In this document: positions 54,018 to 63,414 of the stretch, in pieces
Layout of the letters: each line of letters opens with the position of its first letter
Position numbering within the stretch: position 1 is the first letter of the stretch
NCBI GenBank assembly: GCA_017384225.1
Contig: JAFNUD010000009.1
Coordinates: 62,001 to 126,000, forward strand
DNA: 64,000 nucleotides
DNA from: Paludibacteraceae bacterium
Lineage (GTDB): Bacteria; Bacteroidota; Bacteroidia; Bacteroidales; Paludibacteraceae
Direction of reading: 5' to 3'
The notes under the pieces: model-generated
Told to the model about the DNA's origin: nothing
The model's input: only the letters and a program-made list of their open reading frames with translations
Databases searched by the model: none
Position numbers and translations under genes: made by a program

Positions 54018-54728
54018 ATGAAACTGCTTTACTTTCTTTACCAATATCTGATTGGTTTTCCTCTAATTATTGTAGTCACTTTGTTTACGGCAATTTTCAC
54101 TATCGTTTGCTTCCCATGGAAAAATGGTAAAGCACCTCGCGCGGTACAAGTGTTTTGGTCGCGTAGTGTGTTGTGGCTATTGCTCGTGCCTATCAAAGTG
54201 ACGGGTCGTGAGAATGTCAACCCTAAGCAATCTTATGTATTTGTAGCTAACCACCAGTCTTTTTTGGACGTTTTTGCTGTGTATGGATGGTTGCCCAACA
54301 ACTTCAAGTGGATGATGAAAAAGGAGCTTCGCAAGGTACCTTTTGTAGGTACAGCATGTGCTGTGGCGGGTCATATTTTTGTGGATCGTAGCAACCCCCG
54401 CGCTGCATTGCAGAGCATTGAGTTGGTCAAAAAAGAACTCGTAGATGGCATCTCTACTGTGATTTTTCCAGAAGGTACACGCACCAAGACGGGACAAATG
54501 GGGCGTTTTAAGCAGGGTGCATTTAAGATTGCAATGGATCTGAATTTGCCTGTAGTGCCTATCTCATTGTCAGGTTTTCATCAAGCTATGCCATCTGGTA
54601 GTTGCTTTGTCAAACCTCACGCGCGCGTGCACCTTCATATAGGTAAGCCTGTCGACTTAAGTCAATTTGAGGATATCAACGAAGCTATGACCTACCTGCG
54701 CGATCGCGTAGAGGAGGGGATTAAATAA
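54018..54728 (+). CDS. plsC: 1-acyl-sn-glycerol-3-phosphate acyltransferase
   Basis: A 236-residue membrane-bound acyltransferase making phosphatidic acid. It has an N-terminal hydrophobic segment (IIVVTLFTAIFTIVCF), the catalytic HxxxxD motif VANHQSFLDVF and the substrate motif VIFPEGTRTKTG. Length and spacing between motifs are typical. It is followed by the NamZ gene 21 bp later. Confidence 0.93.
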   Translation: MKLLYFLYQYLIGFPLIIVVTLFTAIFTIVCFPWKNGKAPRAVQVFWSRSVLWLLLVPIKVTGRENVNPKQSYVFVANHQSFLDVFAVYGWLPNNFKWMMKKELRKVPFVGTACAVAGHIFVDRSNPRAALQSIELVKKELVDGISTVIFPEGTRTKTGQMGRFKQGAFKIAMDLNLPVVPISLSGFHQAMPSGSCFVKPHARVHLHIGKPVDLSQFEDINEAMTYLRDRVEEGIK

Positions 54729-54749
54729 TCATTAGTTATATTATTTACC

Positions 54750-55940
54750 ATGTTCACAAGAAAGATTATAGTTGTTATCACTTTTCTTTGTATGATTCTT
54801 CTCGATGTCAACGCTACGCGCGTTACATTGGGAGCTGAGCAGACAGAGCAGTATCTACCAGCGCTTAGTGGCAAGCGTGTAGCCCTGTTGAGCAATCATA
54901 CAGGTATTGTTATTCAAGGTAGTGACACGATTCATACGCTTGACTTATTGCTCCAACACGGTGTGGATGTCACAGCGATTTTCTCGCCTGAACATGGTTT
55001 TCGTGGTACCGCCCGTGAGGGTGAGCGCGTAGCGAGTAGCATAGATGAGAAAACTGGCATACCAATTCTCTCGTTGTATGATGGCAATAGTAAACGGCCA
55101 TCTAAAGAGGCTATGCAGACATTTGATGTGCTTATTACCGATATTCAAGATGTGGGCTTACGTTTTTATACCTACTACATTACTATGCTTCGTCTTATGG
55201 ATGCATGTGCTCATGAAGGCAAGCAGTTTGTGGTTTTTGACCGTCCTAACCCCAATGGATGGTATGTGGATGGTCCGATTCTTGATATGAAGCACAAGTC
55301 GGGTGTAGGTGCACTCCCGATCCCAGTGGTGCATGGTATGACACTGGGTGAACTTGCTTTGATGATCAATGGCGAATATTGGTTATCTGATTCGCTGCAG
55401 GTAGATCTTACGGTGATTCCGTGCAAACACTATACTCATCAAACCCTTTATCGTTTGCCCGTAGCTCCTTCGCCGAACTTGCGCAATATGCTCTCTATTT
55501 ACCTCTATCCTTCAGTTTGCTTGTTTGAGGCGACTCCAGTGTCTTTAGGTCGAGGTACAGATAAGCCATTCTTGTGCTATGGGCATCCAAACTTCAATGC
55601 TCCTCGCACAGAGGCAAGCGTATATGGACCAGTCATTACCTTCACGCCCGACCAATCTACTCAAAAAGGTCGCATCTGCGATGGTGTAGATTTGAGCACA
55701 ATGACTGAGGAGGAAGCACGCAAAGTGGGATTTTCGTTGCGCTATTTACTGGATGCATATAAGCATCTTAATATGGATAATTATTTCTTCCGTCCTTTCT
55801 TTGAGTTGCTTGTCGGTCAAGATTATGTGCGCAAGATGATTATACAAGGCAAGACCGAAGAAGATATTCGTACCTGCTGGCAAGAAGACATGGCTAATTT
55901 CAAAAAACAACGCCGCCCTTATCTCCTATACGAAGAATAA
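54750..55940 (+). CDS. namZ: Exo-beta-N-acetylmuramidase NamZ (DUF1343, GH171)
   Basis: A 396-residue secreted protein with a signal peptide (VVITFLCMILLDVNA). Conserved family blocks are ALLSNHTGIV, FSPEHGFRGTAREGE, FDVLITDIQDVGLRFYTYY and VFDRPNPNGWYVDGPILD. NamZ releases MurNAc from the non-reducing end of peptidoglycan glycans. With the GH20 hexosaminidase and SSS transporter genes downstream it suggests stepwise salvage of amino sugars from cell walls (inference). Confidence 0.9.
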   Translation: MFTRKIIVVITFLCMILLDVNATRVTLGAEQTEQYLPALSGKRVALLSNHTGIVIQGSDTIHTLDLLLQHGVDVTAIFSPEHGFRGTAREGERVASSIDEKTGIPILSLYDGNSKRPSKEAMQTFDVLITDIQDVGLRFYTYYITMLRLMDACAHEGKQFVVFDRPNPNGWYVDGPILDMKHKSGVGALPIPVVHGMTLGELALMINGEYWLSDSLQVDLTVIPCKHYTHQTLYRLPVAPSPNLRNMLSIYLYPSVCLFEATPVSLGRGTDKPFLCYGHPNFNAPRTEASVYGPVITFTPDQSTQKGRICDGVDLSTMTEEEARKVGFSLRYLLDAYKHLNMDNYFFRPFFELLVGQDYVRKMIIQGKTEEDIRTCWQEDMANFKKQRRPYLLYEE

Positions 55941-55982
55941 CTCTAACCTTTCAACTATAAACTATCAACTTTCAACTTTTAT
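55941..55982. repeat. Six-unit heptamer repeat between namZ and the transporter gene
   Basis: CTCTAAC CTTTCAA CTATAAA CTATCAA CTTTCAA CTTTTAT with exact 7-nt spacing, ending at the next ATG and filling almost the whole gap. Confidence 0.8.
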
Positions 55983-57437
55983 ATGAATCCATTAACAATT
56001 CTTATCGTTATTGCGTGTTATTTTGCATTGCTATTTTTCATTTCTTATCTTGCTGGTCGTAAGGCTGATAATGCAGGTTTCTTCTCTGGCAATCGTAGCA
56101 GTAATTGGTTGCTGGTAGCAATGTCCACAATTGGTGCCGCTATTTCGGGAGTAACTTTTGTGAGTGTTCCTGGCATGGTTGCTACTTCTGGATGGGCATA
56201 TATGCAAATGGTACTTGGTTTTACAGTGGGACAATTCCTGATTGCTTATGTGCTGATTCCGTTGTATTATAAATTGAACCTTACCAGCATCTATCAATAT
56301 TTGCAACAACGTTTTGGTATGAATACCTATAAATCAGGTGCGTGGCTTTTCTTTGTGAGCAAGATGCTGGGTGCCAGCGTACGTTTGTTTGTTGTGAGCG
56401 AAGTGCTTCAATTGTTGGTTTTTAATCGTTTGGCAACTCCTGTTCCTTTTGGGGTAAATGCAATTCTAACTGTGCTGGTTGTATATCTATGCACTTTCAA
56501 AGGAGGGGTGAAGTCTCTTATTTGGACCGACCTATTAAAGACCTGTTGCTTGATTTTATCTGTCGCACTTTGTATCTATTTTGTCCTTCGTGCAGGAGTG
56601 AATATTGATAGTTGGACTGCAAATGATATGACTCGTATGTTCTTTTTTGACAATCCTAAAGAGGGCTCTTATTTCTGGAAACAATTTCTTGCTGGCGTGT
56701 TTTTAGTGATAGCTACTACAGGTTTAGATCAGGACCTCATGCAGCGTACGCTATCTTGCAAAAATCCACGTGAAAGCCAAAAGAATCTTATTGTAGGTGC
56801 TATGATGCAGATTGTCGTGATAGGTTTGTTCCTTTTCTTGGGTTTCTTGCTATATTCATATGCAAATCAAACAGGCGTAGCCTTGGTTAGTGCAGATGGT
56901 GTACCTTTGAAGGGCGATGATGTCTTTCCGTTTTTGGCAACGAGCGGTTATTTCCCAGTCGTAGTAGGTGTGCTCTTTATTATAGGTTTTATAGCTGCTG
57001 CATATTCTGCTGCGGGTGGAGCACTTACTGCTCTTACAACTTCTTTCACAGTAGATATCCTCAACAAGGAGCAAGATGTAAATTTGACAAAGATTCGTAC
57101 TCTTGTACATATTGGCATGGCTGTGTTGATGGCACTATGTATATATATAATTCATTTGCTTAATAATGACTCTGTGATTCAGACTGTTTATAAGGTGGCA
57201 AGTTACACTTATGGACCTTTGTTGGGCATGTTCTGTTTTGGTATTTTTACCAAGAAACAGGTGCGCGATAGTTGGATACCAGTGGTTGTTATAGTAGCAC
57301 CAGTGATCACATGGATATTGGATGTTAATTCGGTGACTTGGTTTGCAGGCTATGTGTTTTCTCACGAGCGATTAATACTTAATGCGTTGTTAACCTTTAT
57401 AGGAATGATTTTTTTAGTTAGGACAACTAAAAAATAA
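55983..57437 (+). CDS. Sodium:solute symporter (SSS family)
   Basis: A 484-residue inner-membrane transporter with 12-13 hydrophobic segments. SSS landmarks include SGNRSSNWLLVAMSTIGAAI, TFVSVPGM, TTGLDQDLMQRTLSCKN and GFIAAAYSAAGGALTALTTS. It imports a solute with Na+; the neighbours NamZ and GH20 suggest an amino sugar such as MurNAc, GlcNAc or sialic acid (inference). The gap to the next gene is 6 bp, so it is co-transcribed. Confidence 0.9.
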   Translation: MNPLTILIVIACYFALLFFISYLAGRKADNAGFFSGNRSSNWLLVAMSTIGAAISGVTFVSVPGMVATSGWAYMQMVLGFTVGQFLIAYVLIPLYYKLNLTSIYQYLQQRFGMNTYKSGAWLFFVSKMLGASVRLFVVSEVLQLLVFNRLATPVPFGVNAILTVLVVYLCTFKGGVKSLIWTDLLKTCCLILSVALCIYFVLRAGVNIDSWTANDMTRMFFFDNPKEGSYFWKQFLAGVFLVIATTGLDQDLMQRTLSCKNPRESQKNLIVGAMMQIVVIGLFLFLGFLLYSYANQTGVALVSADGVPLKGDDVFPFLATSGYFPVVVGVLFIIGFIAAAYSAAGGALTALTTSFTVDILNKEQDVNLTKIRTLVHIGMAVLMALCIYIIHLLNNDSVIQTVYKVASYTYGPLLGMFCFGIFTKKQVRDSWIPVVVIVAPVITWILDVNSVTWFAGYVFSHERLILNALLTFIGMIFLVRTTKK

Positions 57438-57443
57438 GTTATT

Positions 57444-59636
57444 ATGAAACCATCTTTGCGTAGTTTATTGTTTGCTAGTTTGTTCTTTTTGGTAGCATGC
57501 CAACCATACCCTCCCATGTCGATTCATTGGGAAATGGGCAAAAATGATGTTGAGCCAGGCGTTTGTGAATTGTACTATACAATCACCAATCACAGTACAA
57601 AGCCTATCACCAATGAGGGATGGACCTTGTATTTCAACTATATGTCGCTACACCCTATCTATACAGAGGGGGATCAACTTTTGCAAACGGAATTGCAAGC
57701 CAGCTATCATAGCATTACTCCTACGGCGGATTTTCAGCCTTTGATGCCCGATTCGAGTCGCACTTTTAGGCTACTTTTTAAGGGGTGTGCTATTCGTGAG
57801 ACCTCACGTCCGGAGGGCTTCTTTTTGGTTAAGACTCCTTCAGTCCCCCTGCGAAGGGGAAAACTAAGGAAAGAGAAACCGATTTCTATTCCTTGCACCT
57901 ATGCGCCATTTACTCGCCCAGAGCAGATGAAACGCGGAATCGTTACATGGGAGAAGACTCCGTATGCAGAAGGATCGTATGTGTATGATTATGTGCAACA
58001 TATACTAGATGCACCAAAAAGCGAGAAAGTGCAACCTTTGTTGCCTCAACCAAAAAAACTGGTCTATACCGAAGGTGTTTGTGAAGTAGCAAAAGCAACA
58101 TTGCTAGTTCGCACAGATGCTAATATGGTAGCAGAAGGTTATACGATGATTATCACGCCAGAGCAAATCACCATTGAAGCAAGCGACGAGGCTGGTGTGT
58201 TTTATGCTAAACAGACGCTCAAGCAATGGGGTGAACAGGTTCCATGTGGCACTGTGACTGACTACCCTGACTTACACCACCGTGGTATCATGCTCGATGT
58301 AGTGCGCAACTACTACCCTGTGGATTCTATCTTCCGCATCTTGGACGTGATGGCATACCACAAACTGAACGTACTGCACTTCCACTTAACCGATGACGAG
58401 GCATGGCGTTTGGAGATTCCGGGTTTGCCACAACTGACCGAAATGGCTAGTCGCCGTGGCTATACCACCGACGAAACAGATTGCTTATTGCCGATGTACT
58501 GCGGCGGTTGGGATCCAGATGCTCCTACTACAGCCAATGGCTATATCACTCGCGAAAAATACATCGAACTGCTGCAATACGCTGGCGAACGCCATATCCG
58601 CGTCATCCCAGAGATTGACATGCCAGGACACATGCGTGCAGCCAAAAAAGCTATGGGCCAGATGCTGACTGACAGCATTTTTGATGCTCGTGTATATAAG
58701 TCTGCCCAAAACTACACAGACAATGTGATTGATGTGACCAAGCCTTATGCGGTGGAGTTTATTGATCATGTAGTGACCGAAATCGTGAAGATGCACAATG
58801 AAGCAGGCTATCCATTGACACAATTCAATATCGGCGGCGATGAAGTGCCAAAGGGTGCACTGACACACGAAGAACACCAAGCTTTTATCAATCAAGTATT
58901 ATCTATCTTGAATCGCCACAACTTGCAACCAATAGGTTGGGAGGAGATTACCCACTTCTGCGCGCCAGAGAGCAAAGCCGTTTGCTACTCATGGCTTAAT
59001 AGCAATACCAAACCACTTGATATGGCAGAAGCAGGCTATCCTGTTGTATTGGCAAACGCCAATCGTTTGTATTTCGATTTTGCCTACTGCAACCATCACG
59101 AGGAGAAAGGACTCAACTGGGGTGGCTATACTGACGAGTATCGGTCATTTGATTGGGAGCCTCTGATTCACCCTAATATAGTGGGTATGAATGCACAATT
59201 GTGGAGCGAAGTGATTCGTTCGTTTGCACAGGTGGAATGGCAACTTTATCCCAAGATCTACGGCTTGGCAGAGCGTGCATGGAACAATCGCAGCGCACTT
59301 ACTTTGGGCGATTATAATGATTTGGTGTACAATGTGTTTGTTCCACAATTGGCAACACGTAATCACCATTTTCATATTCAACAACCAGGTGTGATAACGG
59401 AAAAAAATATGTTGTTGATAAACAAGGTAATGGAGGCTGGTGAAATCCTATATTGTATAGATGAGAGTGGTTGGATGACTTATGTGGAACCAGTAGCAAT
59501 ACCAGATGGGGTGAAAATAGTCAAAGCTAAAGTGCAATATTTAGGTAAAGAGAGTAATACGACGTGGCTGTGGTTGGACGAACAGCATGAAGCGAAAGAT
59601 TGTACTGAAGCTCAGTACGCAGAAACTACATTTTAG
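57444..59636 (+). CDS. Beta-N-acetylhexosaminidase lipoprotein (GH20)
   Basis: A 730-residue protein. The signal ends in the lipobox FFLVAC, so it is anchored at the cell surface or periplasm. An N-terminal carbohydrate-binding domain of the chitobiase type (about residues 25-150) is followed by the GH20b domain and the GH20 barrel, with HFHLTDDEAWRLEI, EIDMPGHMRAA and the catalytic Asp-Glu pair in NIGGDEVPKGA. It removes terminal GlcNAc or GalNAc. A short stretch near residues 133-145 (PSVPLRRGKLRKE) is encoded by a CCCC-TGCGAA-GGGG repeat element and looks like an insertion between domains. Confidence 0.93.
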   Translation: MKPSLRSLLFASLFFLVACQPYPPMSIHWEMGKNDVEPGVCELYYTITNHSTKPITNEGWTLYFNYMSLHPIYTEGDQLLQTELQASYHSITPTADFQPLMPDSSRTFRLLFKGCAIRETSRPEGFFLVKTPSVPLRRGKLRKEKPISIPCTYAPFTRPEQMKRGIVTWEKTPYAEGSYVYDYVQHILDAPKSEKVQPLLPQPKKLVYTEGVCEVAKATLLVRTDANMVAEGYTMIITPEQITIEASDEAGVFYAKQTLKQWGEQVPCGTVTDYPDLHHRGIMLDVVRNYYPVDSIFRILDVMAYHKLNVLHFHLTDDEAWRLEIPGLPQLTEMASRRGYTTDETDCLLPMYCGGWDPDAPTTANGYITREKYIELLQYAGERHIRVIPEIDMPGHMRAAKKAMGQMLTDSIFDARVYKSAQNYTDNVIDVTKPYAVEFIDHVVTEIVKMHNEAGYPLTQFNIGGDEVPKGALTHEEHQAFINQVLSILNRHNLQPIGWEEITHFCAPESKAVCYSWLNSNTKPLDMAEAGYPVVLANANRLYFDFAYCNHHEEKGLNWGGYTDEYRSFDWEPLIHPNIVGMNAQLWSEVIRSFAQVEWQLYPKIYGLAERAWNNRSALTLGDYNDLVYNVFVPQLATRNHHFHIQQPGVITEKNMLLINKVMEAGEILYCIDESGWMTYVEPVAIPDGVKIVKAKVQYLGKESNTTWLWLDEQHEAKDCTEAQYAETTF
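57844..57860. repeat. Hairpin repeat inside the GH20 gene
   Basis: TCCCCCTGCGAAGGGGA, a 5-bp hairpin with the sequence of a dispersed Bacteroidota repeat, translated as VPLRRGK between two domains. Confidence 0.5.
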
Positions 59637-59698
59637 TGATTTTAGTTATGTTTTATAGCAAAAACACTAAAAAATTTTCAAATATGAGAAAAATATTG

Positions 59699-59706
59699 TA
59701 CCTTTG
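59699..59706 (+). promoter_or_regulatory. -7 box of the tsaB-porW unit
   Basis: TACCTTTG followed by CGGG, 30 nt before the tsaB ATG. Confidence 0.7.
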
Positions 59707-59735
59707 CGGGTTAAAATAAAAAAATCAGTGCAATT

Positions 59736-60437
59736 ATGACGATACTCAATATCGAAACATCTACTTCTGTTTGTTCAGTAGCTGTTACTATTGATGGAAT
59801 TTCTGTTGCATCACGCGAAAAGTTATTCGAGGTTAATCACGCGAGTGATGTATCTGTATTTATAGAGCAATTGCTATTTGAAGTCCGTACTAATGGTTGG
59901 CATTTAGATGCTGTGGCTTTATCGCGAGGACCTGGTAGTTATACCGGTTTGCGTATAGGGTCAAGTATTGCTAAAGGTATTTGTTATGGATTAAAAATTC
60001 CATTGATTCAAGTTGATACATTACAAGTGTTATGCGCTTCTATTCCAGCTCAACAATTGCCAATTGGAGTTACGCTATGTCCAATGCTGGACGCGCGTAG
60101 AATGGAGGTATATACAGCACTGTATGAGCTAGATGAAACAGGTGCGATTAGACCACTCAGTGATGTGGAAGCGAAAATTATAGATGCTAATTCATATGCC
60201 GATATTATTCAGAGCAAACCGATTTGTTTTTTTGGAAATGGTGCGATGAAGTGCAAGGATATCATTACAGCAAAAAACGCCCTATTTATAGATGATGTTG
60301 TGCCGTTGGCAAAATATATGGGACCGTTAGCAGAAAGTCAAACAAGCTTGTTAGACGTGAAAGAAATGGCATATTACGAACCTTTTTATTTGAAAGATTT
60401 TGTGGCGGCTCCAAGTCATATTAAAGGACTGAAATAA
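59736..60437 (+). CDS. tsaB: tRNA t6A biosynthesis scaffold protein TsaB
   Basis: A 233-residue protein of the YeaZ/TsaB family with ILNIETSTSVCSVAV at the N-terminus and the conserved ALSRGPGSYTGLRIGSSIAKGI block. It is the non-catalytic partner that pairs with TsaD and TsaE in making t6A37. It is followed by porW 9 bp later, so it shares a transcript with a type IX secretion component, as tsaE does with gldB. Confidence 0.94.
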   Translation: MTILNIETSTSVCSVAVTIDGISVASREKLFEVNHASDVSVFIEQLLFEVRTNGWHLDAVALSRGPGSYTGLRIGSSIAKGICYGLKIPLIQVDTLQVLCASIPAQQLPIGVTLCPMLDARRMEVYTALYELDETGAIRPLSDVEAKIIDANSYADIIQSKPICFFGNGAMKCKDIITAKNALFIDDVVPLAKYMGPLAESQTSLLDVKEMAYYEPFYLKDFVAAPSHIKGLK

Positions 60438-60446
60438 ATAAGACAG

Positions 60447-63146
60447 ATGAAAATAAAATTGTTTATATCATTGATATTGGCAACTACTATGTTGTCATGT
60501 TCCACGCAAAAGAATACTTGGGCTTCACGCTGTTTTCATCAGACGAAGACAAAGTACAATATTCACTTCAATGGTCGAATCGCATTTGAAGAAGGTTTAG
60601 ATGCAATTCGTGATTCGCACGAGGATAATTATTCAGCTATTATTCCTCTATATCCCGTTTCTAATCATGAGGCAGCTGCATCTGCAGCTTCGCAGATGGA
60701 TCGCACTATAGAGAAATGCCGCAAATGTATAAAATTGCATAGTATTAAAGCTCGTCCAAAAGTAAATTCGAAGAAACGTAAGGATCCAGAATACAAAGCT
60801 TGGTTAGAACAAGAGGAATTTAATAATCAAATGGGCAACGCGTGGCTATTATTGGGTCAGGCAGAGTTTCATAAGGGAGATTTTTTGGGTAGTGTGAGCA
60901 CTTTTAACTATATTGCTCGTCACTATGCCTATGATAAGGAGATGGTTGCAATATGCCAGTTGTGGGCAGCTCGTGCTTATGGCGAGATGGGCTGGTTGTA
61001 TGAAGCGGAAAATGTGTTGTCTAAAGTGCAGTCAGAAAATCTTAGTCGCAAAAATGCATCTTTATATGCTGCGGTTAGTGCAGATATTTTAATGAAAACG
61101 AATCGATACAAAGAGGCTATTCCGTTTATCAAAATATCGCTACCTAATGAGAAGAAAAAAGGTGAACGTCCTCGTTTTTACTACGTTTTAGGACAAATTT
61201 ATGAGTTGCAGAATGCCAAAAAAGAAGCACGGCATGCATATCAACAAGTGCTAAAAATGCAACCCAAAAGCGAGATGGATTTCAATGCTCGCTTGATGTT
61301 AGCACAATTAGCAGATAATACCAATGAGTCTATAAAACTGCTTACCAAAATGGCCAATTTGGACAAAAATAAAGAGCGTTTAGATTTGATTTACGGTACA
61401 TTGGGTAATATATTTTTAGATCGTAAAGACACTATTCAAGCTTTATCCTATTATGAAATGGCAATCGAAAAGAGTGTCAAAAATGGTTTAGAAAAAGCAG
61501 CTGTGTTGATTACTGCTGGTGATATTTATTATCAGCAGCGCAATTATGTGAAGGCTAATCCCTGCTACAAAGAAGCTACACAAATTCTTTCGCTGGATAG
61601 CGACCAATATGCACGTATACAACACCGTTCGGAAACCTTGGATAGATTGGTGGTAGAGTATACGACTGTACAATTGCAAGATTCTCTTCAATATCTGTCT
61701 ACACTTTCTAAAGAAGAACAACTGAAAGTGGTAGAAAAGATAATCGCTGATTTAATAAAAGCGGAAGAAGAAGAGGCAGAGCGACTTGCGCAAGCTAAGC
61801 GCGAAGCGGAGAATAATAGTGGTCCACGAAGTGTGAATACAAGTAGTTTATTGGGAAATAAAGGTAATGGAGGATGGTATTTTTATAATCCTCAATTGTT
61901 GCGTTCTGGTCAGCAAACCTTCCGTCAGCAGTGGGGAAATCGCACTTTAGAGGACAACTGGCGTCGTTTGAGTAAAGCGGCTTCGAGTTCTTTTGTGGAG
62001 GAAATGGTAGATGAGGAACTAATGAATGACTCCGTTGCGTCAGATTCGATAGCGATTGCTTCAGTTCCTATGGAAACAGATGATCATAAGCCAGAGTTTT
62101 ATTTGCAGCAAATACCCAAAACAGAAGCCGATTTTCAACAATCAAACGCCTTGATTGCGGATGCACTATATAATATGGTATATATATATCGAGATGAAGT
62201 TGGGGATCAATCGTTGAGTGATGAGAGTTTTCACGATTTCTGTCGTCGTTTCCCTACCGAACCAAGGCTCAAAGATTTATATTATATGCAATACTTAACA
62301 GCGCTTAAGAATAACGACTTGATAGAGGTGGAGCAATATAAAAACGAGATCATTCGTCTGTTCCCAGGTTCGCAAGAGGCATATATCGTATCACAACCAG
62401 ACTATTTTGATCGCCTTCGTCGTATGTCTTCAGAGCAAGATTCTATCTATGAATCAACATATCAGATGTATTGCGGTGGAGATTTTATGGGTGTAAAGCA
62501 TAATAAAAAATATGTAGAAGAGAATTATCCACTCTCTCCTTTGATGCCTCGTTTTTTATTTTTGAATGCTATTTCTACAGCAAAGACGGATGGGCAAGAG
62601 GCTTTTATAGGAGAACTTAGCCAAATGGTGTCGCAATACCCTGATAGCGAATTAGCAGCTATGGCAAAAGATATGTTGGCGTTGATGGGACAGGGAGCAG
62701 AGAGTCAAAAGGGAGGAGAGGTAGAGTCGTTGCAAAAAAGAAGGGTGGAGGATTTACAAGTACAAGAAGCGTTGTTAGATACAACGGTGAACTTCAGTGA
62801 TAACCGCAAAGAAGCTTCTTTCTTGCTGTTGGTTATGCCGCGTGATGAAAAGCTATTGAATACCATTCTCTATGAGGTTGCATTGTTCAATTTTTCACAA
62901 TTCATGATTAGGGATTTTGATCTTAAGCAGGTTTCTATGTTTGATATAGCAGATTGTGCGTTGCAAGTGTCAGGATTCGAGAGTTTGGATGACGCAATTT
63001 GGTATGAAAGTTTGCTAAAGAAAAATGCCGATTTAATGCAAATACTTGTGGAAAATGGAGTGAAATGTGTTTGCATCACTCAAACAAACTTTGCTCTCAT
63101 AGGTAAGCACTTTACATTGGAAGAATACTTAGAATGGGTGAAATAA
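60447..63146 (+). CDS. porW: Type IX secretion system lipoprotein PorW/SprE
   Basis: An 899-residue TPR protein with a lipoprotein signal (LISLILATTMLSC in effect ending TTMLSC). The conserved start of the family follows (TKYNIHFNGRIAFEEGL). Many TPR repeats fill residues 120-430, then a charged linker and a C-terminal helical region. PorW links the T9SS trans-envelope core to its motor and outer-membrane parts, and is needed for secretion in Porphyromonas and Flavobacterium. Its presence implies that T9SS cargo, perhaps the protein at 10532, is exported. It is last in the tsaB operon. Confidence 0.9.
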   Translation: MKIKLFISLILATTMLSCSTQKNTWASRCFHQTKTKYNIHFNGRIAFEEGLDAIRDSHEDNYSAIIPLYPVSNHEAAASAASQMDRTIEKCRKCIKLHSIKARPKVNSKKRKDPEYKAWLEQEEFNNQMGNAWLLLGQAEFHKGDFLGSVSTFNYIARHYAYDKEMVAICQLWAARAYGEMGWLYEAENVLSKVQSENLSRKNASLYAAVSADILMKTNRYKEAIPFIKISLPNEKKKGERPRFYYVLGQIYELQNAKKEARHAYQQVLKMQPKSEMDFNARLMLAQLADNTNESIKLLTKMANLDKNKERLDLIYGTLGNIFLDRKDTIQALSYYEMAIEKSVKNGLEKAAVLITAGDIYYQQRNYVKANPCYKEATQILSLDSDQYARIQHRSETLDRLVVEYTTVQLQDSLQYLSTLSKEEQLKVVEKIIADLIKAEEEEAERLAQAKREAENNSGPRSVNTSSLLGNKGNGGWYFYNPQLLRSGQQTFRQQWGNRTLEDNWRRLSKAASSSFVEEMVDEELMNDSVASDSIAIASVPMETDDHKPEFYLQQIPKTEADFQQSNALIADALYNMVYIYRDEVGDQSLSDESFHDFCRRFPTEPRLKDLYYMQYLTALKNNDLIEVEQYKNEIIRLFPGSQEAYIVSQPDYFDRLRRMSSEQDSIYESTYQMYCGGDFMGVKHNKKYVEENYPLSPLMPRFLFLNAISTAKTDGQEAFIGELSQMVSQYPDSELAAMAKDMLALMGQGAESQKGGEVESLQKRRVEDLQVQEALLDTTVNFSDNRKEASFLLLVMPRDEKLLNTILYEVALFNFSQFMIRDFDLKQVSMFDIADCALQVSGFESLDDAIWYESLLKKNADLMQILVENGVKCVCITQTNFALIGKHFTLEEYLEWVK

Positions 63147-63211
63147 GTAGGTATTTGTGTTTTTTTTGAAAAAAAAGTACGAAAAGATTTGGTCAGTCCA
63201 AAAAAAAGCAG

Positions 63212-63219
63212 TACCTTTG
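63212..63219 (+). promoter_or_regulatory. Promoter box of tRNA-Met
   Basis: TACCTTTG followed by CACCCG, 11 nt before the tRNA. Confidence 0.75.
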
Positions 63220-63230
63220 CACCCGATTTC

Positions 63231-63304
63231 GGCGGGATAGCTCAGCTGGTTAGAGCGCATGATTCATAATCATGAGGTCCCCAGTTCAATCCTGGGTCCC
63301 GCTA
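63231..63304 (+). tRNA. tRNA-Met (anticodon CAT), elongator type
   Basis: 74 nt: acceptor GGCGGGA pairing with TCCCGCT (one G-U), anticodon loop TTCATAA, stem CATGA/TCATG, T-arm GTTCAATCC. CCA not encoded. The CAT anticodon could also be the lysidine-modified tRNA-Ile, but the overall sequence fits elongator Met better. Confidence 0.93.
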
Positions 63305-63313
63305 CAACAAAAG

Positions 63314-63353
63314 AATTAGACATTTAGGTAAAATCCTGAATGTCTAATTTTTT
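63314..63353 (+). terminator. Terminator of tRNA-Met
   Basis: AATTAGACATT (63314-63324) pairs with AATGTCTAATT (63339-63349), with AGG/CCT inside, then TTTT. Confidence 0.85.
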
Positions 63354-63414
63354 ATCCAACCACCAACAAAACTACATACATTTTGCTTTGCTGGTATGGA
63401 GTTAGGATAACCAT

